Shown here in pieces: positions 20,184 through 28,581 of a stretch of DNA of 49,310 bases. Under the pieces are notes generated by a model that was not told the DNA's origin, searched no databases, and saw only the letters and a list, made by a program, of their open reading frames with translations. How positions within the stretch are numbered: position 1 is the first letter of the stretch; each line of letters opens with the position of its first letter. The position numbers were made by a program, and so were the translations under genes. The stretch is from Deltaproteobacteria bacterium (GTDB taxonomy: Bacteria > Desulfobacterota > Binatia > UBA1149 > CAITLU01): contig JACRCR010000196.1 of assembly GCA_016218925.1 (NCBI GenBank), positions 1 through 49,310 of the forward strand, in the 5' to 3' direction.

Positions 20184-20212
20184 TTGCCCGCCCGCACAGC
20201 GACCGCTACACA
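20184..20212 (+). promoter_or_regulatory. Candidate promoter of the MFS gene (leaderless spacing)
   Basis: TTGCCC (20184-20189) and TACACA (20207-20212) are 17 bases apart. The -10 ends six bases before the GTG at 20219, so transcription would begin at or next to the start codon. No ribosome-binding site is present. The same -35 (TTGCCC) is seen for the selenocysteine tRNA. Confidence 0.4.
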
Positions 20213-20218
20213 GTGGCG

Positions 20219-21418
20219 GTGACCACCGGAAAAGCTCGGATTCCCCGCGCCTTCGTGCTGGTGTCGGTGGCCAACTTCCTGTCGTTCCTGAACATCGCGT
20301 TCTTCTTCCTGCTGCCTCTGTGGGTAGTTCAGCAGGGCGCCGGCGAGGCGGTCGCCGGACGCGTCAACGGAGTGCAGGGCTTCGCGGGTCTGGCGGCGCT
20401 GCCGTTCATCGGCTACCTGCTGGACCGTTTCGGGCGACGCCGTTTCCTGATCGCCGGCATCGGTGTCGGCGCGCTGTGCTCGCTGGCCTTCGTCTTCATC
20501 GACAGGATCGGCCCGTCCCTTTACGTTCTGCGAGCCGTGCAGGGCATCGCTTCCACTAGCGCGTTCACCGGAGCGCAGACGCTGGCGGTACTGTTCGCCC
20601 CGCCCGAACGACGCGGCGAGGCGATCGGCTGGTTCGGCATCTCGACGATCCTGACGCACTCGATCAGCCCTGTGATCGGCGAGGAACTGATCCGGCGTTA
20701 CGGCTTTGATGCCATGTTCGGTGCCGGCGCGGTGCTCGGGGCGATCGCCTTCGTGATGGCCTGCTTCGTGCCACGCCCTCCCGACTTCGTCGCACTCGGC
20801 CGTAGCGAGGTGGTCAACCCGGGAGCCGCGCGGCGCGCGGTCGCCACCGCAACCTTCGCGATGCTGTGCTACGGATTCGGGTTCGGCGCGACCCAGACCT
20901 TCGTTCCGGTGTTGATGGAACGTTACTCGATCGGCAGGGTGGGATTCTTCTTCGCAGCCTGGAGTCTGACCGCGGTGGTCGCGCGCGCCAGCCTCGGCAG
21001 CGTGTCGGATCGCATGGGCCGCCGCGCCGTGCTGCTGCCGGCGATGTCGATGATGACGCTGGCAGTGGGATCGCTAGCGTTCGTCCGCACGCTGCCGGCG
21101 ATCGTCGTGGTAGGTGCGTTGTTCGGGGTCGCGCACGGCATGCTCTACCCGACCATGAACGCGCTGGTGACGGATTGGAGCAATCCTCGTAACATCGGTC
21201 GCACCCAGAGCCTGTTCAGCGGTTCCTATAGTCTGGGCATCTCCACTTGCGCGTTCTTCTTCGGCATGGTCGTGGAGAGCTACGGCTATTCGGCTATGTT
21301 CCTCACCGCGATGGCCATCACCGTCGTCGGCCTCATCGCGTTCGTGTCCGGCCCCGGCGATCTCGCCGTCGAAGCCGCAGCGCAGACTCCTTCCGACGCC
21401 GTGCGCGGGGCGAGCTAG
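20219..21418 (+). CDS. Major facilitator superfamily transporter
   Basis: The 399-residue protein has about 12 hydrophobic segments and the MFS loop 2-3 signature YLLDRFGRRRFLIAG near residue 70, with a second copy at the mid-point (GSVSDRMGRRAVLLPA). This is the drug/metabolite:proton antiporter pattern; the substrate is unknown. The reading frame is open far upstream, but that part is antisense to gspA. I therefore place the start at GTG 20219 (GTG 20213 is also possible), where hydrophobic sequence begins and a promoter fits. It is divergent from gspA and convergent with the HtrA-like gene. Confidence 0.85.
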   Translation: MTTGKARIPRAFVLVSVANFLSFLNIAFFFLLPLWVVQQGAGEAVAGRVNGVQGFAGLAALPFIGYLLDRFGRRRFLIAGIGVGALCSLAFVFIDRIGPSLYVLRAVQGIASTSAFTGAQTLAVLFAPPERRGEAIGWFGISTILTHSISPVIGEELIRRYGFDAMFGAGAVLGAIAFVMACFVPRPPDFVALGRSEVVNPGAARRAVATATFAMLCYGFGFGATQTFVPVLMERYSIGRVGFFFAAWSLTAVVARASLGSVSDRMGRRAVLLPAMSMMTLAVGSLAFVRTLPAIVVVGALFGVAHGMLYPTMNALVTDWSNPRNIGRTQSLFSGSYSLGISTCAFFFGMVVESYGYSAMFLTAMAITVVGLIAFVSGPGDLAVEAAAQTPSDAVRGAS

Positions 21419-21494
21419 TCAGGAGTCGGTAAGAACCCGCGCGGGGCCGAGGCAGGGGCCACCTATCCGTGCCGGCCGCGCCCCCGGATCGTGA

Positions 21495-22397
21495 TCAAGC
21501 CGAGAAGAAGTCTTCGGCGTCACCGCCGGTGATTGAAACTTTCTCGATGCGGCCGCCGCGAAAGACCTTGAGTTCGATGGTCTCGCCCGGTTTGTGGCGC
21601 CAGATCGCTTCGTAGAGTTGCAGGCGTCCGGTGACCTGCTGCTCGTCCACACGAACGATGATGTCGCCGACCACCAGCCCCGATGCCTCTCCCGGCGCTC
21701 CGGGCACCAGCCCGGCAACCACCGTGCGATCGGGAAGCGCGTAGCAGAACATCCCGAGCCACGCCCGGGTCGGGCGCGAGACGCGGCGCCCGTAACGCCG
21801 CAGTTCTTCGGCGTGCTCGAAGAAGTGCTCGGCGGGAATCGCCAGGGTGGCGCGGCCGATCGCGCCGAGGTTGAGCGAGACGACGCCGAGCATGCGCCCG
21901 TGCGTGTCGCACAGCGGAGCGCCACCCAGACCCGGGTTTATGGTGCTGACCCAGATCGCGCGCTCCAGCGAGTATTCCCAGTAGGCGTCGAACGGATCGG
22001 TCGAGACGACGAACCCGCAAGCGCTGCGCCGATCCGCGCCGCCGACGCTGGCGAGCAGGAAGACGTCCTGTCCGGCACCGATCGAATGCGAATCGGCGCA
22101 TTGCAGCGGCGCCACCCGCCCCGGCTCCATGCTCAGCGCCGCAACACCGGTTCCGAAATCCTGCGCGACGAGTTGCGCTGGATACACGTTGCCGGCGGTG
22201 TCTGTCACCTGCACACGCTTGGCACCGAGGACGATGTAGTTGACGGTGAGAATGGTGCCGGTCGCATCGACTACGGTTCCGGTCCCTGCCCTGGCCGTGC
22301 CGAGCACCGCCGCGGACGGATGCGAAGCCGGAATCTCGGCAGAGATCGTCACGGTCGAGGCCGCAACCTCGCGAAGAAGTCGAACGTGTCCGTCCAC
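21495..22397 (-). CDS. HtrA/DegP-like protein with all three catalytic residues lost, plus PDZ domain
   Basis: The 300-residue protein has the chymotrypsin-fold domain of HtrA followed by a PDZ domain (about residues 210-290, with VVAGLVPGAPGEASGLVVGDIIVRVDEQ split by the binding loop). The fold is clear from GTGTVVDATGTILTVNYIV, but the catalytic His of the usual TNxHV is Tyr54. The Asp of the usual DLAVL is Gly84 (GTGVAAL), and the Ser of GNSGGP is Gly158 (PGLGGAPL). It should be proteolytically dead and probably acts as a peptide-binding or regulatory protein through its PDZ domain. There is no signal peptide, which is unusual for HtrA. GTG start, no ribosome-binding site, with a promoter ending 8 bases upstream. 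Confidence 0.82.
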   Translation of the reverse strand: MDGHVRLLREVAASTVTISAEIPASHPSAAVLGTARAGTGTVVDATGTILTVNYIVLGAKRVQVTDTAGNVYPAQLVAQDFGTGVAALSMEPGRVAPLQCADSHSIGAGQDVFLLASVGGADRRSACGFVVSTDPFDAYWEYSLERAIWVSTINPGLGGAPLCDTHGRMLGVVSLNLGAIGRATLAIPAEHFFEHAEELRRYGRRVSRPTRAWLGMFCYALPDRTVVAGLVPGAPGEASGLVVGDIIVRVDEQQVTGRLQLYEAIWRHKPGETIELKVFRGGRIEKVSITGGDAEDFFSA

Positions 22398-22405
22398 GGC
22401 GCCGG

Positions 22406-22434
22406 AGCCTAGACATCAGGAGCGGGACGAGCAA
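22406..22434 (-). promoter_or_regulatory. Candidate promoter of the HtrA-like gene (leaderless spacing)
   Basis: On the minus strand TTGCTC (22429-22434) and TAGGCT (22406-22411) are 17 bases apart, and eight bases separate the -10 from the GTG start codon. There is no room for a normal ribosome-binding site. TTGCTC is also the -35 proposed for the DUF1302 gene. Confidence 0.42.
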
Positions 22435-22522
22435 CCCGCGGCGAAGACTTTACGCAGATAGACTCAACGCGCGGCCGCCGGGATCGACCGAACTGCAGAG
22501 GGCCGATCGAGACAGCGGTCGG

Positions 22523-22551
22523 TTGACCGCCCGCAGGCCCGGCCCTAGGAA
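22523..22551 (+). promoter_or_regulatory. Candidate pabB promoter
   Basis: TTGACC (22523-22528) and TAGGAA (22546-22551) are 17 bases apart. The -10 overlaps the AGGAG that would serve as ribosome-binding site for GTG 22557, so only one of the two readings can be fully right. If this promoter is used, the message would be leaderless. Confidence 0.3.
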
Positions 22552-22556
22552 GGAGC

Positions 22557-23957
22557 GTGGCGACGGTCTCCTCGCTCGAACTCGCGCCGTGGAGCCTCGT
22601 CGCTCCGCATCTCGGCCGCGGCTACCCGTTCATGCTCGATCGCGGCGCCGGGCAGGGCTCGTTCGCCGGTAGCTGTCCGGTCTCACAACTGATCGTCGAG
22701 CGCGACGGACGCGTGCGGGAATTTCGAGACGGCCGCTGGGTCTGGCTCGACATCGATCCGGTCGAGGCGATCTCGCGCTACGTGGAATCCGCCGAGGCGG
22801 ACACCATCCAAGCCGCGTCTTGCTGCGACAGCGCCGGCGCGGCGGCCGTCGCAGCGCACGACCTGCCGCGCACGGTCGGCTACCTCGGCTACGAACTCGG
22901 CCTCTTCGCCGAACCCGCCTCCGCCGCGGCGACCGCGCGAGTTCGCGACATGCTTGGCACCCCGCTGGCCGTGCTCTCGACTTACGGCGCGGTCGACGTC
23001 TGGGATCCGCGCCGCGCTTCGATCACGCGCGTCCACTTCGCCCGCCGCGAACCGGGCGGCGTTCTCGGCCAGCACCGGCGCGTCACCTCGTCCCACTGGC
23101 AGGAAACCCCGCAGACGGTCTACCGTGGCGGTTTCGACGCGATCGAGCGCGCCATCGGCGACGGCGACATCTATCAAGCCAACCTGTCGCGACGGATCGT
23201 CGCCGATTCGAGCGCGCAACCTGCTGCGTTGTACCGGCGACTGCGCCGGGCACAGCCGGTGCCGCACGGCGCCTTCCTCGACTGCGGTGGGTTCCAGCTC
23301 CTCTCCAACTCCCCGGAGACCTTCCTGATCCGCGACGGCGACCGTATCCTGACGCGCCCGATCAAAGGCACCAGGCCGCGCGGCAGCGACAGCGCCGGCG
23401 ACGAGCGGCTGCGCAACGAACTGGTTGCCGATCCCAAGGAAAACGCCGAGCACCTGATGATAGTCGACCTCGAGCGCAACGACCTCGGACGCATAGCGCG
23501 TACCGGCAGCGTCGCCGTCACGCGCTTCGCGCAGGTCGAAAGCTTCGCCACGGTGCACCATCTGGTCTCCGAGGTCAGCGCCGAGCTGCGCCCCGGCGTC
23601 GATCTGGCGGGCATACTGCGCGCGACCTTCCCCGGCGGCTCGATCACCGGAGCGCCCAAGATCCGCGCGATGGAATTGCTCGCCGAGGTGGAAGAGAACC
23701 GGCGCGGCCCGTACTGCGGAGCGATCGGCTTCTTCAACGGCAGCCGGCACCTGGAGCTTTCGATCGCGATCCGCACGGCGGTGACGTGCGACGGCCGGGC
23801 CCTGTACTCGACCGGAGGTGGCATCGTCGCGGACTCGGATTGCGAGCGCGAATGGGAAGAAACCGAAGTCAAAGCCGCGGCGTTTCGCGCGGCTCTGGAG
23901 AGCGGAGACGGCGCGCAAGCGCCGGCAAGTCCACAGACGCAAATGGCGGTGGGATGA
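22557..23957 (+). CDS. pabB: Aminodeoxychorismate synthase component I
   Basis: PabB turns chorismate plus ammonia into 4-amino-4-deoxychorismate for folate synthesis. The 466-residue protein has the chorismate-binding core in its second half: IYQANLSRR, NSPETFL, PIKGTRPRG with the Lys that attacks C2 of chorismate, DPKENAEHLMIVDLERNDLG, and GGSITGAPK. The PIKGTRPRG Lys favours PabB over anthranilate synthase TrpE. A GTG start with AGGAG just upstream is used. Its stop overlaps the next gene by four bases (ATGA), and that gene is a class IV lyase, which supports the folate assignment. A glutamine amidotransferase (pabA) is not in the window. Confidence 0.92.
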   Translation: MATVSSLELAPWSLVAPHLGRGYPFMLDRGAGQGSFAGSCPVSQLIVERDGRVREFRDGRWVWLDIDPVEAISRYVESAEADTIQAASCCDSAGAAAVAAHDLPRTVGYLGYELGLFAEPASAAATARVRDMLGTPLAVLSTYGAVDVWDPRRASITRVHFARREPGGVLGQHRRVTSSHWQETPQTVYRGGFDAIERAIGDGDIYQANLSRRIVADSSAQPAALYRRLRRAQPVPHGAFLDCGGFQLLSNSPETFLIRDGDRILTRPIKGTRPRGSDSAGDERLRNELVADPKENAEHLMIVDLERNDLGRIARTGSVAVTRFAQVESFATVHHLVSEVSAELRPGVDLAGILRATFPGGSITGAPKIRAMELLAEVEENRRGPYCGAIGFFNGSRHLELSIAIRTAVTCDGRALYSTGGGIVADSDCEREWEETEVKAAAFRAALESGDGAQAPASPQTQMAVG

Positions 23958-24847
23958 TGGGTACGTCGATCTGCTATCTGAACGGCAAGTTCGTGGATGT
24001 GGCCAAGGCGCGCATCTCGCCGCTGGACCGCGGCTTCCTGCTCGGCGAAGGGTTGTTCGAAACGTGGCGCACCTACCGCGGGCGCCCTTACGCAATCGCA
24101 GAGCACCTCGCCCGCATGACCCGCAGCGCCGGGCGCATCGGCATCGACTTCGACCCCGACGAACCGTGGCAGGAGCGCAGCGTCGAGCTGGCACGGCGCA
24201 ATCGGATGCTCGACAGCGACGGTGCGGTACGCATGACGATTACGCGCGGCCGCGGGCCGGTGTCGCTGGTGCTGGAACGCACCGAGGACCCCACGCGGCT
24301 GATGCTGTTTCGGCCGCTGGAGCCGGGCCTGGGAGCCGCCAAGCGCGACGGCGTCGCCGTGCATCTGGTGAGTGTCGGCTCCGGCGTCTCCGAGCGCCAG
24401 CGCCAGATCAAGTCGCTCAACTACCTGCCCGCCGTCATGGCCCGCACGCAGGCACGCGAGCGCGGCTGTTTCGAAGCCCTTTACCATCTCGACTGCGGCA
24501 AGGTTCTGGAGGGCACCACCAGCAACGTCTTCGCGGTCAAGCGCGGCGTGGTGCGTACCACGCCGATCTCGATGGGATTGCTGCCCGGAGTCACCCGTCA
24601 CAAGGTGATCAAGCTGGCGCGTTCTCTCGCCAAGCTGCGCGAGGAAGTTCTCACCCTCGACGACCTCGCCGGCGCCGACGAAGTCTTCCTGACCTCGTCT
24701 TCGATCGAGATCGTGCCGGTGGTGCGCGTGGGCCGCCGCAAGGTGGGCAATGGGCGCGTCGGCGAACTCACGCGCGGCTTGCAGCGACGATATCGCGAGA
24801 ACGTCGCGCGCGAACTCGACCTGCCGATAGAATTGCTGGGCGAGTAA
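23954..24847 (+). CDS. pabC: Aminodeoxychorismate lyase (class IV PLP fold)
   Basis: The 297-residue protein is a fold-type IV PLP enzyme: YLNGKFVDVAKARISPLDRGFLLGEGLFET at the N-terminus, the PLP Lys in QIKSLNYLPAVMA, and LEGTTSNVFAVKRG with the phosphate-binding loop. Branched-chain aminotransferases share the fold, but translational coupling to pabB and the ETWRTY segment favour 4-amino-4-deoxychorismate lyase, which releases pyruvate and p-aminobenzoate. Two adjacent ATG codons are available at 23954 and 23957. A transaminase with another substrate cannot be excluded by eye. Confidence 0.85.
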   Translation: MMGTSICYLNGKFVDVAKARISPLDRGFLLGEGLFETWRTYRGRPYAIAEHLARMTRSAGRIGIDFDPDEPWQERSVELARRNRMLDSDGAVRMTITRGRGPVSLVLERTEDPTRLMLFRPLEPGLGAAKRDGVAVHLVSVGSGVSERQRQIKSLNYLPAVMARTQARERGCFEALYHLDCGKVLEGTTSNVFAVKRGVVRTTPISMGLLPGVTRHKVIKLARSLAKLREEVLTLDDLAGADEVFLTSSSIEIVPVVRVGRRKVGNGRVGELTRGLQRRYRENVARELDLPIELLGE

Positions 24848-24874
24848 CCGCCCTCGCCCGGACGCGGCGGCGGT

Positions 24875-26593
24875 TCATGGCAACCGGAAAACGAACATCG
24901 AGCCCACGCGATCGACGGGCTCGAGGTCTTGGAGCCACGTGTAGGAGCGCGCCGGGACCCAGCGCATACGCCCGCCGAGAATCCAGAAGTAGGGCCGTCC
25001 CATCAGGAAGCTCGCCGACACCACCGCGACCCCCTTCGACAGCCCGCGCTCCAGCGGCGTGTATCTGACTCCGTAGATCCCGGGATCCACGCGGCCGAAA
25101 TAGGCCAGCGCCACGCTGTCGATGTGCCGCGCGGACATGTACTCGCGAAGGCGTACCAGATCCTGTCCCCAGTCGATGTTCGAATCGATCAGCACGCGGT
25201 GACCGCCGCCTGTCCCGCCGGCCGCCTCGTTGAAGAACTGCAGGTACCGAGGCGCGACCGCCAGCGTCGCGCCTGCGTACCAGACCAGCGCCGCCGCCGC
25301 TGCGAGCGCTGCCGCACGCCCTGCGCGTGAAGCGGAGCGCGACCGCATATCGAGGGCGGATACGACCCACGGCGCCGTCGCGATGAAGAGCAACGGGTAC
25401 ACCGGCAGCACGTGGCGCTCACCGATGTACAGCGAATTCAGCGCGGAGTTGGCGGCAAAGACCATCACTACCGGCACGAACAGACAGTAGTCGCGCAGGC
25501 CGCGGCTGCGTCCGGCCAGCCACGCGCCCAGCGCAAGCAGCGACGCGCCGAGCAGCGGCAGCGGGCACTTGGCCGCGAAAGCCGCCAGGTGGTAGTACCA
25601 CCAGCCATCCGCCGACAACTCGCCGAGCAGGAAGTAGGAAGGCTCGTGGCCCTTGCCGACTTCGAACACCATGTCGACTCCTGACAGGAAAGGCGTCGGC
25701 AGCGGCAGCCGAAGCCACGGGGCCGCTGCAGCCAGTGTCGCGAGTTTGCCTCCCGCCGCGAGGTTGGCCGCTCCCAGCGGAGCGAGAGTGCCGTCGAAAC
25801 CGTAGCCGGCATTGAGCACCACCAGCGCCACGATCGCTGCCATCGCGAGCAATCCGACCCAACGCGCCGGCGACGGTCCGCTTCGTCGTTCGCGCAGAGC
25901 TCGCACCATGCACAGCACCACCACGATCGCGGTCAGCACGAAGGCGGAGAGCTTGAGCAGATTGACGACGCCGAGAACGACGCCGAGCAGCGCCGCGCTG
26001 CGCGGACTCGGCCGATCGAGGAACAGCCATGCGGCATACAGCGCGGCGACGAAACCGAAGGTCCCGGCCATGTCGTGCGTGACCAGGTGCGTGTGGGCCA
26101 GCAGCGAAGGCGAGAACGCGAACAGGAACAGCACCACCAGAGCCTCGCGGGGCCCGTACAGGCGCCGCGCCCACAGCGCCGCGATCGCCGCTGTAGCAGC
26201 ACCGAGAAGCACGATTACCATCCGCGGCCAGAAGTACAGACCGTGGTAGCGCGAGGCGTTGGCATCCATGAAATGGTAGCCGAAGCCCCACACCGCCGTT
26301 GCCGGTTCGGGCGCGAAGACCGGCCGGGTCAGCAACAACGGCAGCGCCGCCAGCATCCGTGTCACGTGAGGGTTGATCGGATCCTGACGCAGATCGCCCG
26401 TACGAAGGGCATGCAGCCCGATCGGCAGAGAGACGAATTCGTCGATCGTCACCGAGTCGCGCCGCGCCGCGATCACTCCCTGCACGACGAAGATGCCGAG
26501 CAACGCCGCGGCAACGAGCCCGAGTGTCGACCGGCCCGGCGCAAACGGAGGCGCGCTCGACCCGCCGCGGGATATCGTCGGGTTCGCCTTCAA
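24875..26593 (-). CDS. GT39-type membrane glycosyltransferase
   Basis: The protein is polytopic with about 11-13 membrane segments. The first periplasmic loop carries the acidic pair of PMT/ArnT-type enzymes (SVTIDEFVSL, D51-E52), and a second loop has HTHLVTHDMAGTFG. Such GT-C enzymes move a sugar from a lipid carrier to lipid, protein or glycan on the periplasmic side. I place the start at TTG 26593, which overlaps the stop of the upstream gene as TTGA and gives 572 residues. The frame stays open upstream, but that part lacks coding character because it is antisense-phase to the neighbour. Acceptor unknown. Confidence 0.78.
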   Translation of the reverse strand: MKANPTISRGGSSAPPFAPGRSTLGLVAAALLGIFVVQGVIAARRDSVTIDEFVSLPIGLHALRTGDLRQDPINPHVTRMLAALPLLLTRPVFAPEPATAVWGFGYHFMDANASRYHGLYFWPRMVIVLLGAATAAIAALWARRLYGPREALVVLFLFAFSPSLLAHTHLVTHDMAGTFGFVAALYAAWLFLDRPSPRSAALLGVVLGVVNLLKLSAFVLTAIVVVLCMVRALRERRSGPSPARWVGLLAMAAIVALVVLNAGYGFDGTLAPLGAANLAAGGKLATLAAAAPWLRLPLPTPFLSGVDMVFEVGKGHEPSYFLLGELSADGWWYYHLAAFAAKCPLPLLGASLLALGAWLAGRSRGLRDYCLFVPVVMVFAANSALNSLYIGERHVLPVYPLLFIATAPWVVSALDMRSRSASRAGRAAALAAAAALVWYAGATLAVAPRYLQFFNEAAGGTGGGHRVLIDSNIDWGQDLVRLREYMSARHIDSVALAYFGRVDPGIYGVRYTPLERGLSKGVAVVSASFLMGRPYFWILGGRMRWVPARSYTWLQDLEPVDRVGSMFVFRLP

Positions 26594-28548
26594 CGTCCCG
26601 CCGCGTTGAGTTCGGCGATCATCGCCAGCAACTCGGGATCGTGCGGGGCCAGACGGCGCGCTCTCTCCAGGTGCATGCGCGCCTGCGCGGTGTCGCCGCG
26701 GGCAGCGCGGTACTGGGCCGCGCGCACCGCCGTCTCGATCTGGTAGTCGGGCGGCAGCGGCAATGCCAGCGCCTTCTCGAAGAGCGCGAGCGCGAGTTCG
26801 CGATCGCCGAGCACTTCGATCAAACGCGCGTACGCGATGATCGCGGTGTAGCGCTCGATCGGCCACTGCCACGACCAGGTGGCCAGAGGCCCGTCCAGCA
26901 GAGCGTCGGTACGCGGGCGCCATTCTGCGACGAAGTCGGCGCGTGCCTTGCGCGTCAGCGAGTCACCGGCGGCCGACAGGCGCACGAACACGGCCGCGAC
27001 CTCGTCATAGTAGACCAGCCCCCACTCGCGACCTCCGAGCAGGAAACGGATCAGGCTCTGGCGGTTGCCCCAGCGGTGAAACAGGATCGCACTGTTGATC
27101 CCCCGCCGGTCGACCTCTTGCAGCCACAGGCGTCCGTCGCCGAGGCTCTGCATGTACTGCGAGAAGAACTCCGTGTCGTAAACTTCCAGACGCCCGTCGA
27201 TGTACACGCCCTTGCCGCTCGGGTCGTCCCAGGTCAGGTAGCCTCCTGCGGTCATGTCGTTATAGGTCGGCCCGGGAAGCCCCTGCGCGCGAAAGAACTC
27301 GACGGCGCGCACCGGGAAGTTGGCTTTGAACACCCCGAGGCCGGATTCGTGCGTCTCTCCGGTACGCGCGTACCAGGCGTTGCTCGCGACGAAGACCATC
27401 AACGCGACCAACGCGACGGGCATCGCTGCGGTGATCGCGCTGATCACGATCCCGTCGGCCGATCGCCACGCTCGCGGCAGGCGCGAGGCCAGCACCTTCG
27501 CGCACTGCGCGAGGAACGGCGCCGCACCGATCGCGAACACGCCGACATTGCGCCGTGCCAGCAGCGACAGCCACGCCAGTGCGGCAGTGAAGACCAGTGC
27601 GCCGACATCGAACGCTCCGTCGCGGGCAGGATCGTGGCCATCGGCGCGACCCGACGCCCTTACCAGGCCGGCCGCGATCACCACGACCGCACCGGCGAGG
27701 ATCATCGTCTGGTACGAGCCCATCGCGAAGGTCGGGAAATATCCGGAAAACGGCGGACGGAACTCGCCGATCACCTGATAGACGCCGCGCGATCCGTCGA
27801 TGCGTGACATGAGTTCGAACGGGAACACCCAGGCCCGGTACAGATACGGGTTGAGCGCGGTGCAGGCCGCAGCGGTCGCTCCCCACACGAGCAGTCGCCT
27901 TCTTGCCGGCGCGGGCCAGGCGCTGTCGCGCCGCCAGCCGCGCGGCAGCAACGGTGTCTCGGCGATGAGCGCGCCGCCGCACGCGCACATGATCGCCGCC
28001 AGGCCGACGATGAACAGCGAGTGGAGGTTGGCCCACGCCAGCATCAACGGCGCTAGCAGCCACAGGCGCCGTCCCTCGTTGCCGCGCCCCTGCGCCAGCA
28101 CCAGCAGCACGCCGGCCAGAAGCGGAAAGGTCGCCATCTCGGGGCGTACCAACAGACGCTCGCTGACCGTCATCGCCACCCACACGATCCACAACGTGAC
28201 CGCCAGCGGCGGCAGCGCGCGGCGAACGTTGGTGAGCAGCAGCACGAAGGTCGCGACGAAACACGCCGTCGACGCGATCACCAGTCCGTTCGCGCCGGCC
28301 AGCGTGTAGACCTGGTACATCGACAGATCGTAGAGCCACTGCAGGTTGATCCATTCGTTGCTGGTCACCGTGAACGACAGCGGATCGGTGTGGGGCACGC
28401 GGACGTGAGTGGCGATCCAGCGGCCCGAAGCCAGGTGCCACCAGGTGTCGAAATCGTCGATGCGACGCAGCGCCAGCGCCGCGACGACCGCCAGCGAGAA
28501 GACCGGAAGAAACGGGGTCAGCCGGGTAAGGAAGCTCTTGTTGCCCAT
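26590..28548 (-). CDS. Polytopic membrane protein with C-terminal TPR
   Basis: The 652-residue protein has a first membrane segment followed by DDFDTWWHLASGRWIA (residues 31-46) and then HTDPLSFTVTSNEWINLQWLYD. This arrangement is seen in GT-C-like membrane proteins of unknown specificity, where the Asp pair resembles the catalytic loop. About ten more hydrophobic segments follow, then a soluble domain and a TPR-like C-terminus (ELALALFEKALALPLPPDYQ, then QARMHLERARRLAP). It overlaps the downstream GT39-type gene by four bases, suggesting joint action in glycan or glycoprotein synthesis. I do not assign a reaction. The ATG is preceded by a weak purine stretch. Confidence 0.75.
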   Translation of the reverse strand: MGNKSFLTRLTPFLPVFSLAVVAALALRRIDDFDTWWHLASGRWIATHVRVPHTDPLSFTVTSNEWINLQWLYDLSMYQVYTLAGANGLVIASTACFVATFVLLLTNVRRALPPLAVTLWIVWVAMTVSERLLVRPEMATFPLLAGVLLVLAQGRGNEGRRLWLLAPLMLAWANLHSLFIVGLAAIMCACGGALIAETPLLPRGWRRDSAWPAPARRRLLVWGATAAACTALNPYLYRAWVFPFELMSRIDGSRGVYQVIGEFRPPFSGYFPTFAMGSYQTMILAGAVVVIAAGLVRASGRADGHDPARDGAFDVGALVFTAALAWLSLLARRNVGVFAIGAAPFLAQCAKVLASRLPRAWRSADGIVISAITAAMPVALVALMVFVASNAWYARTGETHESGLGVFKANFPVRAVEFFRAQGLPGPTYNDMTAGGYLTWDDPSGKGVYIDGRLEVYDTEFFSQYMQSLGDGRLWLQEVDRRGINSAILFHRWGNRQSLIRFLLGGREWGLVYYDEVAAVFVRLSAAGDSLTRKARADFVAEWRPRTDALLDGPLATWSWQWPIERYTAIIAYARLIEVLGDRELALALFEKALALPLPPDYQIETAVRAAQYRAARGDTAQARMHLERARRLAPHDPELLAMIAELNAAGR

Positions 28549-28581
28549 GGACGCGATCCGCGGCGGACGCAGTGCCGGGCC

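Noticed and set aside
19376..20218. Upstream extension of the MFS reading frame
   Set aside because: It is antisense to gspA and has no membrane or family similarity; the conserved transporter begins at about 20219.
22683..24601. Long minus-strand frames under pabB and pabC
   Set aside because: Arg-rich low-complexity translations in the codon shadow of clear folate genes.
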